Source: Pseudomonadota bacterium (lineage in GTDB: Bacteria; Pseudomonadota; Gammaproteobacteria; Acidithiobacillales; Acidithiobacillaceae). Taken from it: a stretch of 25,689 nt of DNA. The stretch lies in the NCBI GenBank assembly GCA_021827445.1, contig JAKAVW010000006.1, forward strand, positions 1-25,689, written 5' to 3'. Both the position numbers and the translations under genes were made by a program. The notes under the pieces are model-generated. The model was not told the DNA's origin. It ran no database searches and worked only from the letters and a program-made list of their open reading frames with translations. Positions 15,323 to 23,613 of the stretch are shown in pieces. Every line of letters begins with the position of its first letter. The stretch's first letter is position 1.

Positions 15323-16848
15323 GATCTGGGCGAACTAAAGTTCTGAAAGCCCGTGCCGCTCATGGCCTCTGCGGGTAGCGCCAGGACCTTCTTTTTCACT
15401 CGATCGCGCAACTCCGCCGGCAACTGCCGGTTGGCAGCCAGTGTCCAGGCTGGTGCATCTCCCGCATGCTGTATAATGGACCAGGTTCCGGGCAATTCCT
15501 TTTCCAGAGCAGTGATGGTTGCTACCCGAACAATGCCCAATTGCACCTTTCCGTCGGCCAGGTGGGTGAGTACGGCGCGCTCTGATCCCACGGCTAACCA
15601 AACGATGGTGCGCCCGTTTGCGAGCTTATGCAGTTTTCCCGTCGCAATAGACTTCCCACTGCAATAGGGACTGGCATAGGCGACCGACAGCGGGTTGGAT
15701 AATCTCAGCTTGCTCTCCTTCGGGGCATCGCGCGCGATGATGGCCAGCCCCTGTTCGTGTTTGTGCGGCACTGATTCTGCGAGCGGAATCATCCATTTCT
15801 TCTCTGCGGGTACCATTTTAGGTGTCAGCAAGGCGAAGTCAAAACGTCCCTTGCGCCCATCTGCGACATAGGTGTTTTCATTACGGGGTATGACCATTTG
15901 GACGGGGCGGTGGGTGATTCGAGATAATGCCTCTTGCAGCGGCGCAAAAATACGATAGGCAGAGAGGGGGGTGAACGTGGGTGGGATACCGAGTGTCAGA
16001 GCCTCCTGCCCAACCTTGGGATTCAAGGCGATACCGTGTATGTCCATATAGAGCGTACGCAGTACGTTGTAGTCTTCATCGCTGACGGGCTGAAAGCCTG
16101 CAGCCAGTCCACCTAAAGCATGAATGGCAGCCGGATCGGCCCGATCAACCTGTAGAAGAGCAGCGGTCAGGCGCGATCGTACGGCCGCCGGAACCTCGGA
16201 TGAAGCGGCTAGCAGGTCGCCTGGCCCTACATCAGCGCGGGCGATAATACGCAAACTGCCTGAACGTAAGTAGGGCGCCGCTACATTTTCTGCCACGGCC
16301 GTCGCGTCGTAGAAGCGTGCGGCCACATCCATCAGAGCGCTTTGGTCAGAGCCGCTCTGACGAAAGGTGCTGAAGCTTTTGCGTGTGAGTCCTACTTCGT
16401 GGAACAGCGACAGGGGAATCAGCGATGAAGCCGCACAGGCCGGATCTCCCATCACGAAGCTCTGGTTGCGGAGCTGGAGGATTGTGTGAATGTTGCTATC
16501 CTTGCGTACGACAATCACACTATGATTCCCGCCAGAGGTGGGTGTTACCCCAACCAGTGGTTGGTAGGCTTCAGTATGGGCGGTGCGAATATAGGAAATC
16601 GGGCAAAACAGGGCAATCTGTGCCGTCGGTTTCTCGGCCTCATTATAAAAGTTTTCCAGATTGGCACTGAAGCTGAGGGTAACCTTCTGGCCGACTGCCT
16701 GACTCAGATACTTGGCGAGCGGTGTGAATGCGGCATACATCACCGCCGGGCTGCTGACCGGCGGCAGCAAAAAGCGCAGATTGGCCTGCGCAGACATACT
16801 AAAAAAATAGAGAATCATCCACAGCCAGAGGCGTTTGGGGAAAGTCAT
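15319..16848 (-). CDS. Secreted protein with two tandem PhnD-like binding domains, probable kinase partner
   Basis: This 509-residue protein has a signal peptide (WLWMILYFFSMSAQA). It is followed by two consecutive periplasmic-binding domains of the PhnD / phosphonate-binding class. The first is about 23-275 (NLRFLLPPVSSPAVMYAAFTPLAKYLSQ, NHSVIVVRKDSNI, FVMGDPACAASS). The second is about 285-500 (LTLGIPPTFTPLSAYRIFAPLQEAL, FDFALLTPKMV). There are no ABC permease or ATPase genes nearby, so import is unlikely. It overlaps the kinase start by 4 bp and lies first in the sensor operon. PhnD-like domains occur fused to kinases such as TtrS (tetrathionate); here they are a separate polypeptide. A role in sensing an oxidised sulfur compound is inference. 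Confidence 0.82.
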   Translation of the reverse strand: MTFPKRLWLWMILYFFSMSAQANLRFLLPPVSSPAVMYAAFTPLAKYLSQAVGQKVTLSFSANLENFYNEAEKPTAQIALFCPISYIRTAHTEAYQPLVGVTPTSGGNHSVIVVRKDSNIHTILQLRNQSFVMGDPACAASSLIPLSLFHEVGLTRKSFSTFRQSGSDQSALMDVAARFYDATAVAENVAAPYLRSGSLRIIARADVGPGDLLAASSEVPAAVRSRLTAALLQVDRADPAAIHALGGLAAGFQPVSDEDYNVLRTLYMDIHGIALNPKVGQEALTLGIPPTFTPLSAYRIFAPLQEALSRITHRPVQMVIPRNENTYVADGRKGRFDFALLTPKMVPAEKKWMIPLAESVPHKHEQGLAIIARDAPKESKLRLSNPLSVAYASPYCSGKSIATGKLHKLANGRTIVWLAVGSERAVLTHLADGKVQLGIVRVATITALEKELPGTWSIIQHAGDAPAWTLAANRQLPAELRDRVKKKVLALPAEAMSGTGFQNFSSPRS

Positions 16849-16884
16849 GTCCGCTTCCTGAGTCGCGCGTGTTCTATGGCCTTA

Positions 16885-16900
16885 AGCAAAAGGAGTGCCA
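16885..16900 (-). promoter_or_regulatory. Sigma-54 promoter of the sensor operon, overlapping the moaC Shine-Dalgarno
   Basis: The minus strand reads TGGCACTCCTTTTGCT, matching TGGCACG-N4-TTGCW at 11 of 12 specified positions with the correct 10-bp GG-GC spacing. The predicted start point (about 16873) is about 25 nt before the PhnD-like gene. On the plus strand the same bases contain AAAAGGAG (16888-16895), the ribosome-binding site of moaC. The sensor operon therefore looks RpoN-dependent and probably autoregulated. Confidence 0.8.
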
Positions 16901-16905
16901 GATTT

Positions 16906-17415
16906 ATGTCCAGTCTCGACAACCTCAATCATTTTAATGGGCTTGGTGACGCACACATGGTCGACGTCGGCGGAAAAGCGGTAACCATTCGGGCGGCATT
17001 GGCGGCGGGCGAAATCGTCATGGCGGCAGCGACGCTGGAGTGCATAGAATCTGGACGGATGGGGAAGGGCGATGTTCTGGGAGTGGCACGCATCGCGGCC
17101 ATTCAGGCCACCAAAAAAACATGGGAACTGATCCCTTTGGCACACCCCTTGCTCCTCACGGGCGTCGAAGTCAAATTGACTCCTGCTCATGACCCGGCGC
17201 GGATCGTTTGCCGGGCCGAAGTGCGCTGTGCTGGCCAGACGGGTGTCGAGATGGAAGCCCTCACGGCGGTTTCCGTGGGTTTGCTCACGATTTACGACAT
17301 GTGCAAAGCCATAGATCGTGGGATGTTGCTGCAAAACATCGGCCTCTTGCGGAAAGATGGCGGCAAGACGGGCCTCTGGGAGAGAGATCAGGCGTCCTGT
17401 CTACCCTCCGCCTGA
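16906..17415 (+). CDS. moaC: Cyclic pyranopterin monophosphate synthase MoaC
   Basis: MoaC converts the MoaA product into cyclic pyranopterin monophosphate, an early step of molybdopterin synthesis. The ATG at 16906 is chosen because AGGAG lies ten bases upstream and because MoaC homology begins there; an ATG at 16876 has no ribosome-binding site. The 169-residue protein has MVDVGGKAVTIRAA, the active-site region IPLAHPL (76-82), and GVEMEALTAVSVGLLTIYDM (113-132) with the following C133-K-x3-DR, then KDGGKTG. The usual CHP triad is AHP here, a variation that seems tolerated in some MoaC proteins. It is transcribed away from the sensor operon and towards the 101-residue gene. Confidence 0.95.
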   Translation: MSSLDNLNHFNGLGDAHMVDVGGKAVTIRAALAAGEIVMAAATLECIESGRMGKGDVLGVARIAAIQATKKTWELIPLAHPLLLTGVEVKLTPAHDPARIVCRAEVRCAGQTGVEMEALTAVSVGLLTIYDMCKAIDRGMLLQNIGLLRKDGGKTGLWERDQASCLPSA

Positions 17416-17419
17416 TTAC

Positions 17420-17725
17420 CTACTTACCGCGGCTTGGTGAAGAGCTGTAACGCACCATCACATCCCGATCCTTCCAGTTCGCTTCTTTCAGGATCTCATC
17501 AGGGATCATGTAGCGATCTTGCGGTGCCACATCCTGAAACTTCACCACGCGCAGGACGTCGCTGAAGGCAAGTTTGCGCAACAAGCCGTCTTTGTCCGTG
17601 GCGCGGACGATCATGGCGTCCTTGAGGAGGGCATATACGTAGAAATTACCGGGACGCAGCTTGCCTTCCTTATCCTTCCAGGTAATGGTAATGCGCGAAT
17701 GTTCTTTGAACTCATTGCGAATCAT
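17420..17725 (-). CDS. Unknown small protein, 101 residues
   Basis: I do not recognise this gene. It is accepted because AAGGAG lies at the right distance before the ATG and because it fills the space between moaC and soeA without overlap. Its composition is that of a soluble, beta-rich protein (RITITWKDKEGKLRPGNFYVYALLKD, MIVRATDKDGLLRKLAFSDVLRVV). The pattern suggests a small SH3/Sm-like barrel with a charged C-terminal helix (PDEILKEANWKDRD). There is no signal peptide, membrane segment or cysteine. It converges with moaC with only 4 bp between the stops, and diverges from soeA across a 177-bp gap. A link to the sulfur genes is contextual only. Confidence 0.65.
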   Translation of the reverse strand: MIRNEFKEHSRITITWKDKEGKLRPGNFYVYALLKDAMIVRATDKDGLLRKLAFSDVLRVVKFQDVAPQDRYMIPDEILKEANWKDRDVMVRYSSSPSRGK

Positions 17726-17902
17726 GAGTGAATCTCCTTGGATTAAGTGCCCTTAAACTACTCACCGCGCCGGGTACAAAGCAAATAAGAGCTACTTATT
17801 ACAAAATCAAAAACGCTGACTTGCTTTATCAGGTCTGCTCCGCCAACATCTCGGGGATAACGGGATGTCCCCAATTTGGTGCATGCAGACGCGAGGTACG
17901 AG

Positions 17903-20761
17903 ATGGCTACCGTCATGGAATTTGAAGACCACAGCAAGCAGGAAATTAAATACACGACTTGCTACATGTGCGCTTGCCGTTGTGGCATCAAGATCACGGT
18001 AGAGGATAATAAGGTACGATTTATTCAGGGCAATCGCAACCACCCAATCAATCAGGGCGTCCTCTGTGCAAAAGGTTCCGCCGGGATCATGAAGCAGTAT
18101 TCCCCTGGGAAGCTGCGTAATCCACTGCGGCGTAAGCCGGGTACCGAGCGTGGTGCTGGTGAGTTTGAAGAAATCTCCTGGGATGAGGCCATCGATACCT
18201 TGACCCAGCGTCTCGCTCACATCCGTGCCACGGATCCCAACAAACTCGCCTTTTTTACTGGCCGGGACCAGATGCAGGCACTTACCGGCCTGTGGGCGCA
18301 ACAGTTCGGTACGCTCAACTGGTCTGCTCATGGCGGCTTCTGTTCGGTGAATATGGCCACTGCGGGTTTGTATATGTTGGGGCATGCCTTCTGGGAGTTT
18401 GGCGACCCGGACTGGGACCGCACCAAGTACTTCATGCTCTGGGGTGTCGCTGAAGACCATTCTTCCAACCCCTTGAAGATCGGACTGGAGAAGCTCAAGC
18501 GCCATGGCGGCAAATTTGTCGGTATCAATCCAGCGCGCACCGGCTATCAGGCTATTGCGGATGAGTGGGTGCCTATCAAACCAGGCACTGATGGGCTGCT
18601 GGCACTCTCCATGGTGTATGTACTTTTGCAGAATGAACAGTTCGACTGGGATTTCCTCCTACGCTACACAAATGCCCCCTTCCTCGTGGTCAACACCCCT
18701 GGCCAAAAGGGTGATGGCCTGATTCTACGTGATACCGAAGGGCATCCCATGATTTGGGATCTCAAAAAAGAGGCGTTTGCCAATGGGATGGAAGCCGGTT
18801 CCAGTGGTGCCCTCTTTGGCGAATATACCGCGCCAGACGGGAGACCCGTGCGTACCGTCATGTCCGTGCTCACTGAGCGTTATCTGGACGATCGTTTCTC
18901 GCCCAAAAATGCCAGCAAGATTACCGGGATTCCTGCCGAGACCATTGAACGTCTGGCCCTTGAAATGGCCCATGTGGCCTTTAAGGAAAGCATTGAAATC
19001 GAAGTAGAGTGGACCGACTGGGCGGGCCGCAAGCACGACAAGTTCATCGGGCGCCCGGTGTCCATGCATGCTATGCGCGGTATCTCTGCCCACTCCAACG
19101 GTATGCAATCAGCCCGTGCTATCCACTTGCTCCAGGTTTTGCTGGGCACCATCGACTGTCCTGGTGGCTTCCGCTCCAAAGCGCCATACCCCAAGCCGGT
19201 ACCACCGCCCAACAAGCCAGCCCAGCACAGCGCACCCAATACGCCACTTAAATCGTTGCCGCTGGGCTTCCCGACAGCACCGGAAGATTTGGTCATTGAT
19301 GAAAATGGCCGGCCCAAGCGCATCGACAAGGCTTATTCCTGGGAGGCGCCCATCGCCAACCATGGTCTGATGCATATGGTCATCACCAACGCAGTCAACA
19401 AAGATCCTTATGCCCTCGATACGCTGATCTTCTTTATGGCGAACATGAGTTGGAATTCCACCATGAACACGGCCAACGTGCAGGAAATGCTTAAATCCAA
19501 GGACGACGATGGCGAGTACAAGATTCCTTTCCTGGTGGTCGTAGATGCCTTCCATTCCGAAATGGTCAATTTCGGCGATCTGATTCTGCCTGATACCACC
19601 TATCTGGAGCGCTACGACGCCATTTCTCTACTTGATCGCCCTATTTCGGAACCGGACGCGATTTGTGACTCCATTCGCCACCCCATTCTCCAGCCCGACC
19701 GCAACGTGCGGCCCTGGCAGGAAGTGATGGTGGATATCGCCAGTCGTCTCAAGTTTCCGGCATTCACCAAAGAGAATGGAGAGCCCCGGTTTACGGGCTA
19801 TAAAGACTTCATTATCAACTATGAGCGGGCACCGGGTATTGGTTTCCTGGCGGGCTGGCGTGGCGCGGATGGTAATAGCCACCTGCGTGGCGAGCCGAAC
19901 CCCAATCAGTGGGACCGGTATATCGAAAATCAAGGATTCTTCAAGTATCACCTGCCGGAATCCATGGCTTTTTACCGCTTTGCCAACAAGGATTATCTGG
20001 AGCTGGCGCAGCGCGTTGGCTTCAATCCGACGGCTGATCCCATTGTTATCGAATTGTATTCTGAGACCTTCCAGCGCTTCCGTTTGGCGGGACAGGGGCT
20101 TTACGATGGGCCGCAGCCCAAAGATCCGGTGGATCGCGAACGCCTGGCAACCTATTTTGATCCTCTGCCCGATTTCTATGAGCCTTTAGAACAGCAGCGT
20201 ATCGACAAGAAGGAATATCCCTTTTACGCCGTCAACCAGCGGCCGATGATGATGTACCACTCCTGGGACAGTCAGAATGCCTGGTTGCGCCAGATCATCG
20301 CCCAGAACTATCTATATATGAACCGTCAGCGCGGCCTGCAGATGGGTATTGAGGATAAAAGCTGGGTTTGGGTAGAGAGCCATAACGGTAAAATTCGCGT
20401 GCAGGTCAAGCTTATTGAAGGCTGCCAGGCAGATACGGTGTGGACCTGGAATGCCATTGGCAAGCAATCGGGTGCCTGGGGGTTGAAACCAGACGCTCCT
20501 GAAGCAACTCGCGGTTTCCTGATGAACCATCTCATCTCCGAGTTGCTGCCGGCCAGGCAGGGTGAGCGGCGTTTGACGAATTCCGATCCGATCACCGGTC
20601 AGGCCGCCTGGTATGACCTGATGGTCAAGATCTACCCGGCAGCACCTGGAGACGAGGGCACTTGGCCGACATTCCCGACCATGAAGCCTCTACCCGGAGA
20701 CATCCCTGTCCCTGACGTGCTGCGTTATCACACCCACAAGCCCGTCAACCTGAAATCCTGA
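17903..20761 (+). CDS. soeA: SoeA-type molybdopterin oxidoreductase, catalytic subunit of sulfite dehydrogenase
   Basis: This is a 952-residue member of the complex iron-sulfur molybdoenzyme (DMSO reductase) family. The start is the ATG at 17903, with GAGG upstream; an earlier TTG in frame is less likely. The N-terminal [4Fe-4S] ligands are C20, C23, C27 and C55. C147 in HGGFCSVNM is the likely molybdenum ligand. There is no Tat signal, so the enzyme faces the cytoplasm, as SoeA does and unlike PsrA or TtrA. The length, the following four-cluster SoeB and DmsC-like SoeC, and the adjoining sHdr genes fit sulfite:quinone oxidoreductase (sulfite + quinone to sulfate + quinol). Alternatives are tetrathionate or polysulfide reductase-like subunits, which are normally exported. 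No strong sigma-70 promoter was found in the 177-bp gap upstream. Confidence 0.82.
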   Translation: MATVMEFEDHSKQEIKYTTCYMCACRCGIKITVEDNKVRFIQGNRNHPINQGVLCAKGSAGIMKQYSPGKLRNPLRRKPGTERGAGEFEEISWDEAIDTLTQRLAHIRATDPNKLAFFTGRDQMQALTGLWAQQFGTLNWSAHGGFCSVNMATAGLYMLGHAFWEFGDPDWDRTKYFMLWGVAEDHSSNPLKIGLEKLKRHGGKFVGINPARTGYQAIADEWVPIKPGTDGLLALSMVYVLLQNEQFDWDFLLRYTNAPFLVVNTPGQKGDGLILRDTEGHPMIWDLKKEAFANGMEAGSSGALFGEYTAPDGRPVRTVMSVLTERYLDDRFSPKNASKITGIPAETIERLALEMAHVAFKESIEIEVEWTDWAGRKHDKFIGRPVSMHAMRGISAHSNGMQSARAIHLLQVLLGTIDCPGGFRSKAPYPKPVPPPNKPAQHSAPNTPLKSLPLGFPTAPEDLVIDENGRPKRIDKAYSWEAPIANHGLMHMVITNAVNKDPYALDTLIFFMANMSWNSTMNTANVQEMLKSKDDDGEYKIPFLVVVDAFHSEMVNFGDLILPDTTYLERYDAISLLDRPISEPDAICDSIRHPILQPDRNVRPWQEVMVDIASRLKFPAFTKENGEPRFTGYKDFIINYERAPGIGFLAGWRGADGNSHLRGEPNPNQWDRYIENQGFFKYHLPESMAFYRFANKDYLELAQRVGFNPTADPIVIELYSETFQRFRLAGQGLYDGPQPKDPVDRERLATYFDPLPDFYEPLEQQRIDKKEYPFYAVNQRPMMMYHSWDSQNAWLRQIIAQNYLYMNRQRGLQMGIEDKSWVWVESHNGKIRVQVKLIEGCQADTVWTWNAIGKQSGAWGLKPDAPEATRGFLMNHLISELLPARQGERRLTNSDPITGQAAWYDLMVKIYPAAPGDEGTWPTFPTMKPLPGDIPVPDVLRYHTHKPVNLKS

Positions 20762-20779
20762 CGCGCCAAGGAGACTGCC

Positions 20780-21472
20780 ATGAGACTCGGTTTGGTCATT
20801 GATCTGGACACTTGCGTAGGTTGCCATGCCTGCGCAGTAGCCTGTAAGGAATGGAATACCAGCGGTACGACGGCGCCACTGACGGACTACGACCCCTATG
20901 GTGCCAAACCCTCTGGCGTGTGGTTCAACCGCATCCGTCACTTTGAGGTGGGTGACTACCCCTACAATAAAACCATTAATTTCCCCATGTCCTGCATGCA
21001 CTGTGAGAACGCTGAATGCGTGACCGTGTGTCCGACCGGTGCCTCTTACAAGCGCGCTGAAGACGGCATTGTCCTGGTCGATCAGAATAAATGTATGGGC
21101 TGCAACTACTGTTCCTGGGCCTGTCCTTATGGTGCCCGCGAACTGGATCGCGTCTCTGGCACCATGAAGAAATGCACACTCTGCATTGACCGCATTTATG
21201 ACATGGAGATTCCGGAAGAAGAGCGCCAGCCCGCCTGCGTGTTGACCTGTCCGGCACACGCCCGTATGTTCGGCGATGTTGACGATCCGGAAAGTCCAGT
21301 GAGCCGTGCGGTACGCGAGCGGGGTGGTTACCAGCTCATGCCGGAGCTCGACTATAATCCCACAAATCACTATTTGCCCCCCCGTGTCCACGCCCCTATC
21401 CCGATCGAAGAGCTCAAGAAAAAGGCTGTTCGCAAGGTGAAGGAGTGGGTCAATCGCGTCGTTGAGCGTTAA
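20780..21472 (+). CDS. soeB: SoeB-type four-cluster ferredoxin subunit
   Basis: This electron-transfer subunit links the molybdenum subunit to the membrane subunit. The 230-residue protein carries four ferredoxin-type cysteine groups: CVGCHACAVAC (C12-C22), CMHCENAECVTVCP, CMGCNYCSWACP, and CTLC with a later C-x-x-x-CP (PACVLTCPAHA). This is the DmsB/PsrB/SoeB arrangement for four [4Fe-4S] clusters. There is no signal peptide, consistent with a cytoplasmic enzyme. The ATG follows AAGGAG and lies 18 bp after soeA; soeC starts 9 bp after its stop. Confidence 0.9.
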   Translation: MRLGLVIDLDTCVGCHACAVACKEWNTSGTTAPLTDYDPYGAKPSGVWFNRIRHFEVGDYPYNKTINFPMSCMHCENAECVTVCPTGASYKRAEDGIVLVDQNKCMGCNYCSWACPYGARELDRVSGTMKKCTLCIDRIYDMEIPEEERQPACVLTCPAHARMFGDVDDPESPVSRAVRERGGYQLMPELDYNPTNHYLPPRVHAPIPIEELKKKAVRKVKEWVNRVVER

Positions 21473-21481
21473 GGAGATCCC

Positions 21482-22420
21482 ATGCATCCGGCTCTCGCAG
21501 TTATATTCCTGACCCTGTTCTCCGGTGGTGGTTTTGGCATCATGGCCCTCACAGCCATCGTCAATGACCTCCAGATTGACGGAGGACTTAATCCATTGCA
21601 GACGATGATTGCGGTGATTCTTTCCCTCGTTTTCGTCAGCATCGGTATGTTGTCCTCCACCGCCCATCTCGCGAATCCCAAAAATGCCTGGCGGGCCTTC
21701 ACCCGCTGGCGCACTTCCTGGCTGGCGCGTGAGGGGGTTTTTGCGGTGCTCTATTATCCATTCGCGGTGCTCTATCTGCTCTGGGTTTTCTTTACCAGTG
21801 GTACCCACGACGTCGCCGGGCTGATTCTGTTGAATCTGGCCGGAGTGATCGGGCTCATTACCATTTTCTGCCAAGGCATGATTTACGCGGTATTGCGTAC
21901 GATTCGTCAGTGGAATACAGCGCTGGTCCCCGCCAACTTTTACGTTATGGGCTTAGCTATCGGCGCTACGGTGCTGGCCGCAGAGCGGATTATCGTGGGC
22001 GCTCCGGCGGGCACGCTGGTGGGTATCGCTCTGGCCCTGTTGGCCGCATCCGCCGTTATGAAGGGGATCTATTATTTCTGGATCAGTCGTCCAGGTGGCC
22101 CGACCATACGTACCGCTACCGGTTTCAATCGCTCTACCGTGCGCATTCTGGAACAGGGACATACCTTTGGTACCTTCCTGACAGAAGAATTCGGACATAC
22201 CTTGTCGGCGGCTAAAGCGCGGAGCATCAAAGTCATTATGTACATCTTCGCCTTTGTCATCCCTATTGCCGCATTGGTGATCGGTATTGTCACCGGGCAG
22301 TCGGCCTTCGCCTGGATTGCCGTTCTGTCGGTCGTCTTCGGAATTGGCGTGGAGCGCTGGCTGTTTTTTGTCGAAGCGCAGCATGTAGTCAACCTCTATC
22401 ATGGTCGCCAGCAGTGTTGA
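21482..22420 (+). CDS. soeC: SoeC-type DmsC-like membrane anchor, quinone-reactive subunit
   Basis: The 312-residue protein has about eight hydrophobic segments. It starts MHPALAVIFLTLFSGGGFGI, the N-terminal pattern of the DmsC-like (not NrfD-like) anchors found in SoeABC. The segment SSTAHLANPKNAWRAFTRWRTSWLAREG is typical of this family. It anchors SoeAB to the inner membrane and passes electrons to quinone. It follows soeB by 9 bp with AAGGAG, completing a compact three-gene operon. Confidence 0.88.
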   Translation: MHPALAVIFLTLFSGGGFGIMALTAIVNDLQIDGGLNPLQTMIAVILSLVFVSIGMLSSTAHLANPKNAWRAFTRWRTSWLAREGVFAVLYYPFAVLYLLWVFFTSGTHDVAGLILLNLAGVIGLITIFCQGMIYAVLRTIRQWNTALVPANFYVMGLAIGATVLAAERIIVGAPAGTLVGIALALLAASAVMKGIYYFWISRPGGPTIRTATGFNRSTVRILEQGHTFGTFLTEEFGHTLSAAKARSIKVIMYIFAFVIPIAALVIGIVTGQSAFAWIAVLSVVFGIGVERWLFFVEAQHVVNLYHGRQQC

Positions 22421-22446
22421 GCTTGGTCTCAAAAGAGGGCTAGTAT
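22417..22446 (+). promoter_or_regulatory. moaA: Weak candidate sigma-70 promoter for moaA
   Basis: TTGAGC (22417-22422) overlaps the soeC stop, and TAGTAT (22441-22446) follows after an 18-bp spacer. Both are moderate matches. moaA may equally be read from the soe promoter, since the gap is only 63 bp and no terminator was seen. Confidence 0.28.
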
Positions 22447-22483
22447 AGATTTTCCAGGGAGCAGTCCCCAAGGAGTGGAAGGC

Positions 22484-23512
22484 ATGTCGCAGGAGTTACT
22501 TGCAGAACCGATACGGGAAACCGCGTTAGCGGACCAGTTCGCTCGGCACGTCACTTACCTGCGAATTTCGGTGACCGAGCACTGCAACTTTCGCTGTGAT
22601 TACTGCTCTCCTGAAGAGGGGACCCCCTTCTTCGCGCGGGACGACCATCTTCAGGCAGAAGAATATGATCGCCTGATTCGTATTTTCAGCGGGCTTGGCG
22701 TCCGCCATATGCGTTTTACGGGTGGTGAACCACTCATTCATCCGCGGATTCTTTCTCTCGTCGGCTCCGCCCGTCGTCACGGTGTGGGCAAGATCAGTAT
22801 CAGTACGAATGGGTTACTGTTAGGGCGTCACGCCGAGGCACTGCGTCAGGCAGGCGTCAATAATTTGAATATCAGTCTCGACAGTCTTGATCCTGAAGTC
22901 TTTGCACGGGTGACTCGGGGCGGTGACTTGCAGCGTGTGCTGGACGGTATCGAAGCAGCTATTCTCGCGAAAATTCCACGGATTAAGCTCAATGTCGTGC
23001 TGCTTCGCCGGGATAACGGAAACGGCCTGCCGACGCTGGTGGCGTACGCGATGCAGCGCGGTATCGACATACGCTTTATTGAGACTATGCCCTTGGGCGC
23101 GGCTGGGGCGGGCGCCCAGGAAGTGCAATTTTTGAGCGCCGCGGAAGCCCAGCAAATCATAGAGCAGCAATTTGGTCCGCTGCAACCCGTGACTAGGCCT
23201 GCGGATAATGGCCCTGCACGTCTCTATCAGCTTCCGGCAGTGCGCTCCCAGGTGGGCTTTATTACCCCCATCAGCAATGATTTTTGTGCAACCTGTAATC
23301 GGGTACGCCTCACAGCGGCTGGGCGCCTGGTGTATTGTCTGGGTCAGGATAGTGGATTGGAACTTTTGCCTCTCATGCGGGGGCCGAATAGCGACAGGCA
23401 GATTGCCGAGGCGATTACTCAGGGTATCTGGCGCGATAAACCGGAACGGCATCAGTTTGTAAGTGATCCAAGCCATTCTGCGCGGGTGTTCATGATGCGA
23501 CTCGGGGGGTAG
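22484..23512 (+). CDS. moaA: GTP 3',8-cyclase MoaA (radical SAM)
   Basis: MoaA rearranges GTP to 3',8-cH2GTP, the first committed step of molybdopterin synthesis and the substrate of MoaC. The ATG at 22484 is used because AAGGAG lies 8 bp upstream; the GTG at 22475 overlaps that site. The 342-residue protein has the radical-SAM cluster C34-x3-C38-x2-C41, FTGGEPL (79-84), and the second cluster motif C268-x2-C271-x13-C285 that binds GTP. It ends in the conserved GG. It lies directly behind soeABC, so cofactor synthesis is grouped with its likely main consumer. Confidence 0.96.
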   Translation: MSQELLAEPIRETALADQFARHVTYLRISVTEHCNFRCDYCSPEEGTPFFARDDHLQAEEYDRLIRIFSGLGVRHMRFTGGEPLIHPRILSLVGSARRHGVGKISISTNGLLLGRHAEALRQAGVNNLNISLDSLDPEVFARVTRGGDLQRVLDGIEAAILAKIPRIKLNVVLLRRDNGNGLPTLVAYAMQRGIDIRFIETMPLGAAGAGAQEVQFLSAAEAQQIIEQQFGPLQPVTRPADNGPARLYQLPAVRSQVGFITPISNDFCATCNRVRLTAAGRLVYCLGQDSGLELLPLMRGPNSDRQIAEAITQGIWRDKPERHQFVSDPSHSARVFMMRLGG

Positions 23513-23524
23513 CCTTTGGGGTGT

Positions 23525-23553
23525 TTGACGTTTCCGGTAACTGGTGCTACACG
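23525..23553 (+). promoter_or_regulatory. Weak candidate promoter before the rhodanese gene
   Basis: TTGACG (5 of 6 to the -35 consensus) at 23525-23530 is followed after 17 bp by TACACG, a poor -10, at 23548-23553. It lies in the 101-bp gap between moaA and the rhodanese gene. Confidence 0.25.
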
Positions 23554-23613
23554 CAGTGAGGAGCATCGTGTAGACTACTCAATCAACTTTTCTTTCATGT
23601 AAACGAGTGACGC

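Noticed and set aside
16486..16905. An upstream extension of moaC by 140 codons
   Set aside because: It would run antisense through the start of the PhnD-like gene and has no MoaC similarity. The ribosome-binding site and homology both place the start at 16906.
16907..16921. An inverted TGTC...GACA pair just upstream of the sensor-operon sigma-54 promoter
   Set aside because: It is only 7-21 bp from the -24 element, too close for an NtrC-type enhancer, and it lies in the conserved start of moaC. Chance is likely.
17860..17880. A GGGGA...TCCCC inverted repeat upstream of soeA
   Set aside because: It is a 5-bp stem with a 10-base loop, too short and isolated to call an operator or terminator.
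20690..21874. A 394-codon open frame on the minus strand
   Set aside because: It lies antisense to the end of soeA, all of soeB and part of soeC. Its composition (His/Gly/Asn-rich, no motifs) is that of a mirror frame of well-supported genes.
22820..23566. A 248-codon minus-strand frame
   Set aside because: It is antisense to moaA, which has complete cysteine motifs and a good ribosome-binding site. It has no recognisable domain.
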